Shown here piece by piece: positions 7,127-10,772 of a stretch of 10,772 nt of DNA. The notes beneath the pieces are model-generated. The model was not told where the DNA came from. It made no database searches and saw nothing but the letters and a program-made list of their open reading frames with translations. The DNA is from Bacteroidota bacterium (GTDB taxonomy: Bacteria > Bacteroidota > Bacteroidia > Chitinophagales > LD1): positions 1-10,772 of the forward strand of contig CANGXE010000029.1 of NCBI GenBank assembly GCA_947457525.1, read 5' to 3'. Position 1 is the stretch's first letter, and every line of letters starts with the position of its first letter. A program made the translations under genes and the position numbers.

Positions 7127-7939
7127 ATGAAAATTATCGTGCTTGGTGCAGGAAATGTAGCTCATCAACTATCTTTTGCTTTCCAAAAAGCAGGACATGA
7201 GTTGTTGGCCGTTTACAACCGCTCTACTCAAAGTGGAGAAGCCTTAGCTCAGAAATTAGGGGTTCAATATATTACAGATATAGCTCAGTTACCGAATGCA
7301 GATATTTACTTGATAGCGGTGAAAGATGATGCCATAGAAGGAGTGGCAAAGCATTTGCTTTTGAATAACAAAATTGTAGCGCATACATCCGGTACAAAAT
7401 CAAAAGATGTATTGAAAGGGCCATCTTCGAACTATGGCATTTTTTATCCTTTGCAAACCATGACAAAGTCAATTGCTTTGGATTTTGCTCAAGTGCCAAT
7501 GCTTATTGAAGGAAGTAACGAAGCGACACACAGCTTACTTCAAGAATTAGCCAATACAATTTCGCAACAAGTATATTCAATCGATGAAACACAGCGCCAA
7601 TGGGTACATCTTGCAGCCGTTTTTGCCAATAATTTCACTAATCATTTATATGGCATTGCTGAACACTTATTGCTTAAAAATGGAATAGCTTTTGAGTTAT
7701 TGAAACCGTTGATTTTACGCTCTGTGCAAAACCTCGAGCAACAATCGCCTACTCAGTTGCAAACCGGTCCGGCATCAAGAGGTGATCAGCAAACTATAGA
7801 TAAACATGTTTTACTTCTAGCAGATGACAAACGCTTGGCTGAAATATATACCATCCTCACGCAAAGTATTCTTTCGACAATGCACAACAAAGCCGTAAAT
7901 TTGGCCAACGAACATCAAGCTCCGCGGAAAGACATTTAG
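7127..7939 (+). CDS. Rossmann-like and DUF2520 domain-containing protein (putative NAD(P)-dependent oxidoreductase)
   Basis: This is a 270-residue soluble protein. The first strand and turn, MKIIVLGAGNVAHQL, form a dinucleotide-binding Rossmann fold with GxGNVA (residues 7-12), followed by VYNRS at the end of the second strand, a pattern seen in NADP-binding enzymes (F420-dependent NADP reductase-like fold). The C-terminal half (about 130-265) is a helical DUF2520 domain, with recognisable strings HLAAVFANNFTNHLYGIAEHLL and QTGPASRGDQQTIDKH. The overall layout resembles 6-phosphogluconate/ketopantoate-type dehydrogenases, but no substrate has been established for this group as far as I know. 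It lies 36 bases after ccmF, close enough for shared transcription, and no link to cytochrome maturation is evident. The start at 7127 places the Rossmann strand right at the N-terminus, as in relatives. The family call is firm and the function is unknown. Confidence 0.9.
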   Translation: MKIIVLGAGNVAHQLSFAFQKAGHELLAVYNRSTQSGEALAQKLGVQYITDIAQLPNADIYLIAVKDDAIEGVAKHLLLNNKIVAHTSGTKSKDVLKGPSSNYGIFYPLQTMTKSIALDFAQVPMLIEGSNEATHSLLQELANTISQQVYSIDETQRQWVHLAAVFANNFTNHLYGIAEHLLLKNGIAFELLKPLILRSVQNLEQQSPTQLQTGPASRGDQQTIDKHVLLLADDKRLAEIYTILTQSILSTMHNKAVNLANEHQAPRKDI

Positions 7940-7958
7940 CAAAACTTGAAAATCAATT

Positions 7959-7966
7959 TACTTTAG
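7959..7966 (+). promoter_or_regulatory. Possible -7 promoter element upstream of the UbiA-family gene
   Basis: TACTTTAG, the same octamer as that before ccmE, lies 19 bases before the UbiA-family ATG at 7986. It matches the Bacteroidota -7 consensus TAnnTTTG except at one position. A TTG at 7946-7948 lies 10 nt upstream, too close for a standard -33 box. Support is limited to the motif, its position and its recurrence. Confidence 0.35.
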
Positions 7967-7985
7967 AGCCGTCAGTTTTTTTAAA

Positions 7986-8951
7986 ATGAAAACAATGCTA
8001 CTTTTTCTTCGATTGATCCGTGCGGTGAATTTATCGGTCATTGCCCTCAGCTTGTCACTTTTTTATTACCTGATTTTGGTGCCCGCACATAAGCATAAAT
8101 TGTTTACAACACTTTTGCCTTTTACTAATACAGAGTTTGTATTATTCATCATTGCTGTACTTTGTATCGCAGCAGCCGGCAATATCATTAATGATTATTT
8201 TGATTTTGAATTAGATAAAGATTACAAATCGGAGCGGGCATTGCCGCAAGGTTTGTTTTCATTAGATGTAGTCATGTATTTACATGCAACGCTAGCTTTA
8301 ACAGGCATAGGACTAGGGTTTTATTTGGGCTACAGTGTAAGCAACATAAATATTGGCTATTATTTTATCATTGCCACATTGTTGCTCTATGTTTATTCGG
8401 CTTACTTGAAGCGAGTGCCATTAGTAGGCAATATAGTTATTGCTTTATTGAGCGGATTTGTATTTGTCTTATTACTTTTATTCGAAGCTAACTTTTTGCG
8501 AATTATCACATTTGAAGGCGGGCAATATGTGTTGGACATGTTGCTCTGGCAAGGTAAATTTTATGGTGGGTTTGCTGTGCTAACCACATTAGCGCGTGAA
8601 ATCGTGAAAGATTTAGAAGATCGCGAAGGTGATGCTGTTTATAAAATAAATACACTTGCTGTGCAGTTTGGCGAAGGTGTGGCAAAAGGCGTTGCCGGTC
8701 TGGTGATGTTGCTCACCGTGGCTGGTCTTTCATTTTTTATGTATAGTTTTTGGCAAGCGGGAGCATTACGCGAATTCTACTATTTACTAGCTTTGGTTGT
8801 TCTACCACTTCTTGTCGCATTAGTCTTGCTTTTTGGTGCAAATTCGACTACAAGTTATAATCGCATAAGTTGGTTACTCAAGTTTATCATGCTTACCGGC
8901 ATATTGTCAATGGCAGCTTTTTATTGGTTTAACTTACCTCAGCAATCATGA
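7986..8951 (+). CDS. UbiA family prenyltransferase
   Basis: This is a 321-residue integral membrane protein with about eight or nine hydrophobic helices. Members of the family transfer a polyprenyl chain from its diphosphate to an acceptor within the membrane. Both Mg-diphosphate binding motifs are present: NDYFDFELD (N69, D70, D73, D77) in the first conserved loop and DLEDREGD (D209, D212, D216) in the second. YSAYLKR (about 137-143) is also family-like. The acceptor cannot be read from the sequence. Bacteroidota members of this type are often annotated geranylgeranylglycerol-phosphate geranylgeranyltransferase, while menaquinone (MenA) and heme O (CtaB) enzymes belong to the same superfamily. 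I would not choose among them, though the position beside maf rather than men or cox genes argues mildly against the last two. The start is ATG 7986; ATG 7995 is a close alternative. Its stop overlaps the maf start by four bases (ATGA at 8948-8951), implying translational coupling. Confidence 0.9.
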   Translation: MKTMLLFLRLIRAVNLSVIALSLSLFYYLILVPAHKHKLFTTLLPFTNTEFVLFIIAVLCIAAAGNIINDYFDFELDKDYKSERALPQGLFSLDVVMYLHATLALTGIGLGFYLGYSVSNINIGYYFIIATLLLYVYSAYLKRVPLVGNIVIALLSGFVFVLLLLFEANFLRIITFEGGQYVLDMLLWQGKFYGGFAVLTTLAREIVKDLEDREGDAVYKINTLAVQFGEGVAKGVAGLVMLLTVAGLSFFMYSFWQAGALREFYYLLALVVLPLLVALVLLFGANSTTSYNRISWLLKFIMLTGILSMAAFYWFNLPQQS

Positions 8952-9520
8952 AGATAATTTTAGCTTCAAAATCGCCACGAAGAGCTGATTTACTCAAGAT
9001 GGCAGGTATTTCATTCGTGGTTAAATCGAAAGACGTGCCGGAGGTTCATCCAAAAAATTTTTTGCCGGATGAAATTCCTGCATACTTAGCTCGCCAGAAA
9101 GCTGGGGCATATCGAAATGAGATTTTGGAGGATCAATTGGTGATAGGAGCGGATACCGTGGTTATCTTGGGAGATGAAATCTATGAGAAACCGCTTGACC
9201 GTGAAGATGCGATAAAAATGTTGAGTGCATTGAGCGGGAAAACTCATCGTGTGGTGACAGGTGTTTGTTTGCTGTCAGCTAAAGAAGAAATTACTTTTAG
9301 CGACACTACTTATGTGACGTTCAACTCGCTAACACCAACGGAAATCGCCTTTTATGTTGACCATTTTAAACCTTATGACAAGGCCGGTTCGTATGCTTGT
9401 CAAGAATGGATAGGCGCAGTAGCCATTCAGCGTTTTGAAGGCGATTATTTTAATGTAGTGGGGTTGCCAGTCAATCGAGTATATCAAGCTTTGAAGAAAC
9501 TTGGTTACTCTGTTTTATAG
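8948..9520 (+). CDS. maf: Maf family nucleotide pyrophosphatase (YhdE-like dTTP/UTP pyrophosphatase)
   Basis: This is a 190-residue cytoplasmic enzyme that hydrolyses non-canonical or excess nucleoside triphosphates to the monophosphate and diphosphate. The phosphate-binding N-terminus ASKSPRRADLLKMAG (residues 6-20) and the catalytic stretch IGADTVV (D69) are intact, as are YEKPLDREDAIKML and LSGKTHRVVTGV. The C-terminal signature KPYDKAGSYACQEWIGAVAI (141-160) resembles the dTTP/UTP-specific YhdE group rather than the m7GTP-specific YceF group. The length is normal for the family. The ATG overlaps the stop of the upstream UbiA-family gene (ATGA), so the two are almost certainly translated from one message. 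No functional link between them is obvious; the pairing may reflect conserved Bacteroidota gene order. The family call is firm; the nucleotide preference is inferred from the motif. Confidence 0.94.
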   Translation: MKIILASKSPRRADLLKMAGISFVVKSKDVPEVHPKNFLPDEIPAYLARQKAGAYRNEILEDQLVIGADTVVILGDEIYEKPLDREDAIKMLSALSGKTHRVVTGVCLLSAKEEITFSDTTYVTFNSLTPTEIAFYVDHFKPYDKAGSYACQEWIGAVAIQRFEGDYFNVVGLPVNRVYQALKKLGYSVL

Positions 9521-9564
9521 TATTCATTACGAACATTTTATCTTTCTGTTTGTTAAGTTCGGTC

Positions 9565-10772
9565 ATGGGAAAAAGTTTGACAAAAAAAGTGGTAGTTATT
9601 GGCTCAGGTGTGGGTGGATTGGCAACGGCCATTCGAATGGCTCGAAGAGGTTATGAAGTACAAGTGTTTGAAGCGAACCCAAGTTTTGGAGGCAAGGCAA
9701 CAAAGATTGAGCAAGACGGTTTTTTTTGGGGGTTTGGACCTTCATTGTTTACATTTCCCGAATTGTTGGATGAGTTGTTTCTCCTCTGCGGACGCCAACC
9801 GAAAGATTACTACAAGTATCATCGCATTGACCCAATATGCATTTATTTCTATCCGGACGGCACACGATTAAGCGCATATGCACAGCCTGAAAAATTTGCG
9901 AAAGAGGTAGAGGAAAAAACAGGTGAACCGGCCAGAAATATTTTACATCACCTGCAACATATAAAAAAAGTATATGATTTGACTAAGTCCATATTTTTGT
10001 TCAAATCTGTCCATAAAATCAAAACCTATTTGAATTTTGATGCGCTGAAAGCATTATTCAAAATCGGAATGGTGGGTATTGATAAAAACATGAACAAAGC
10101 AAACGCCACAGACTTTAAAGATCCGCGCGTGGTACAATTGTTTAATCGCTATGCTACTTATAACGGCTCTGATCCTTATCTGGCGCCAAGTACACTCAAT
10201 GTAATTGCACACCCCGAATACAATGAAGGCGGCTATTTCTTAGATGGAGGAATGCCTGATTTGTCCAGAAGTATGCATCAGTTAGCCACGGAACTTGGCG
10301 TTAAGTTTTCTTTTAATTCTAAAGTGGAGAAAATTGAATTACAGAAAGGTAAAGCCAAAGGCGTGTGGGTAAATGGGAATCTACATGAAGCAAATGTAGT
10401 GGTGAGCAATATGGATATCGTCTATACCTACAAAAAGTTATTGAGCGGAGTAAAAGAACCCAAGCGAATTATTGAACATCCAAAATCTACCTCTGCGTTG
10501 ATTTTCTATTGGGGAATAAACAGAGAGTTTCCGGAGTTAGACTTACATAACATTTTTTTTAGTGCAGACTACGCTAAAGAGTTTGATTATTTGACTAATA
10601 AAAAGTCAGTTTGCGAAGACCCAACAGTATATGTATTTATCAGCAAAAAGTATCAACCCAAACACGCTCCGGTAGGTGCTGAAAATTGGTTTACCCTCAT
10701 CAACGTACCGCACGATGCCGGTCAAAACTGGGACGCTATAATTACTGAAGCGCGCAAAAATATTTTACAAAA
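9565..10772 (+). CDS. crtD: CrtI-family carotenoid desaturase (phytoene desaturase family, probably CrtD-like), 3' partial
   Basis: From ATG 9565 the frame stays open for 402 codons plus two bases to the window end, so the C-terminal part (about 90 residues for a typical 490-residue member) is missing. The N-terminus KKVVVIGSGVGGLATAIRMA is an FAD-binding Rossmann motif (GxGxxG at residues 13-18), with the ribose-binding Glu at E36 (VFEAN) and FGGKA after it. GFGPSLFTFP (56-65), QLFNRYATYNGSDPY and SALIFYWGI are typical of the phytoene desaturase family. The pattern IDKNMNKAN and the DLHNIFFS stretch resemble flavobacterial proteins annotated 1-hydroxycarotenoid 3,4-desaturase (CrtD), so I favour CrtD over CrtI, but family members are easily confused. 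It would introduce double bonds into a carotenoid at the inner membrane using FAD. The usual Asp before GPS (FDxGPS in relatives) is Gly56 here. It starts 44 bases after maf. Other crt genes may lie just downstream, outside the window. Confidence 0.88.
   Translation, partial: MGKSLTKKVVVIGSGVGGLATAIRMARRGYEVQVFEANPSFGGKATKIEQDGFFWGFGPSLFTFPELLDELFLLCGRQPKDYYKYHRIDPICIYFYPDGTRLSAYAQPEKFAKEVEEKTGEPARNILHHLQHIKKVYDLTKSIFLFKSVHKIKTYLNFDALKALFKIGMVGIDKNMNKANATDFKDPRVVQLFNRYATYNGSDPYLAPSTLNVIAHPEYNEGGYFLDGGMPDLSRSMHQLATELGVKFSFNSKVEKIELQKGKAKGVWVNGNLHEANVVVSNMDIVYTYKKLLSGVKEPKRIIEHPKSTSALIFYWGINREFPELDLHNIFFSADYAKEFDYLTNKKSVCEDPTVYVFISKKYQPKHAPVGAENWFTLINVPHDAGQNWDAIITEARKNILQ

Noticed and set aside
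9539..9546. TATCTTTC as a possible -7 promoter before the carotenoid desaturase
   Set aside because: It is one base off consensus with no -33 partner at a suitable distance, and the gap to maf is short enough for read-through.
9599..9871. A 90-residue open frame overlapping the start of the carotenoid desaturase
   Set aside because: It has no recognisable domain and lies in another frame inside the clear FAD-binding N-terminus of the desaturase.

Overview
The window is a stretch of a Bacteroidota (Bacteroidetes) chromosome. The evidence is a type IX secretion system (T9SS) type-B sorting domain, a PorP/SprF outer-membrane protein, an OmpA/TPR/PD40 protein of the PorE type, a Bacteroidota-style CcmE with a Cys heme site, AT-rich DNA and the lack of obvious Shine-Dalgarno sequences. 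The order or family cannot be fixed from the sequence; a Flavobacteriia, Sphingobacteriia or Chitinophagia relative would all fit. All nine genes lie on the + strand, the coding density is high, and no gene-free stretch exceeds about 175 bases. No RNA gene, CRISPR array, insertion sequence or attachment site was seen.

Region 1 (1-3965) is a secretion/surface block. It holds the C-terminal end of a large secreted protein with Ig/PKD-like repeats and a gliding-motility-type (type B) T9SS sorting domain, then a PorP/SprF beta-barrel protein, then a periplasmic TPR / PD40 propeller / carboxypeptidase-regulatory-like / OmpA-C protein. A strong intrinsic terminator closes the block. The arrangement reads as a cargo gene with its own outer-membrane partner and its peptidoglycan-binding partner.

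Region 2 (about 4000-7090) is cytochrome c maturation: ccmE followed by ccmF/ccsA. CcmE has a CxxxY heme site in place of the textbook HxxxY. CcmF keeps all four histidines and the WWD-type motif. The 138-base gap before ccmE holds an AT-rich dyad followed by seven Ts and a possible promoter.

Region 3 (7127-10772) is metabolic: a Rossmann/DUF2520 dehydrogenase-like protein, a UbiA-family membrane prenyltransferase that overlaps a Maf nucleotide pyrophosphatase by four bases, and the first 402 codons of a CrtI/CrtD-type carotenoid desaturase that runs off the window end. UbiA and the desaturase both act on isoprenoid substrates, so this end may be linked to membrane isoprenoid or pigment chemistry.

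Most of the window is recognisable, conserved Bacteroidota biology. I did not find a clearly undescribed system. The most useful leads are the three-gene T9SS cassette, the Cys-type CcmE and the uncharacterised substrates of the DUF2520 and UbiA proteins.
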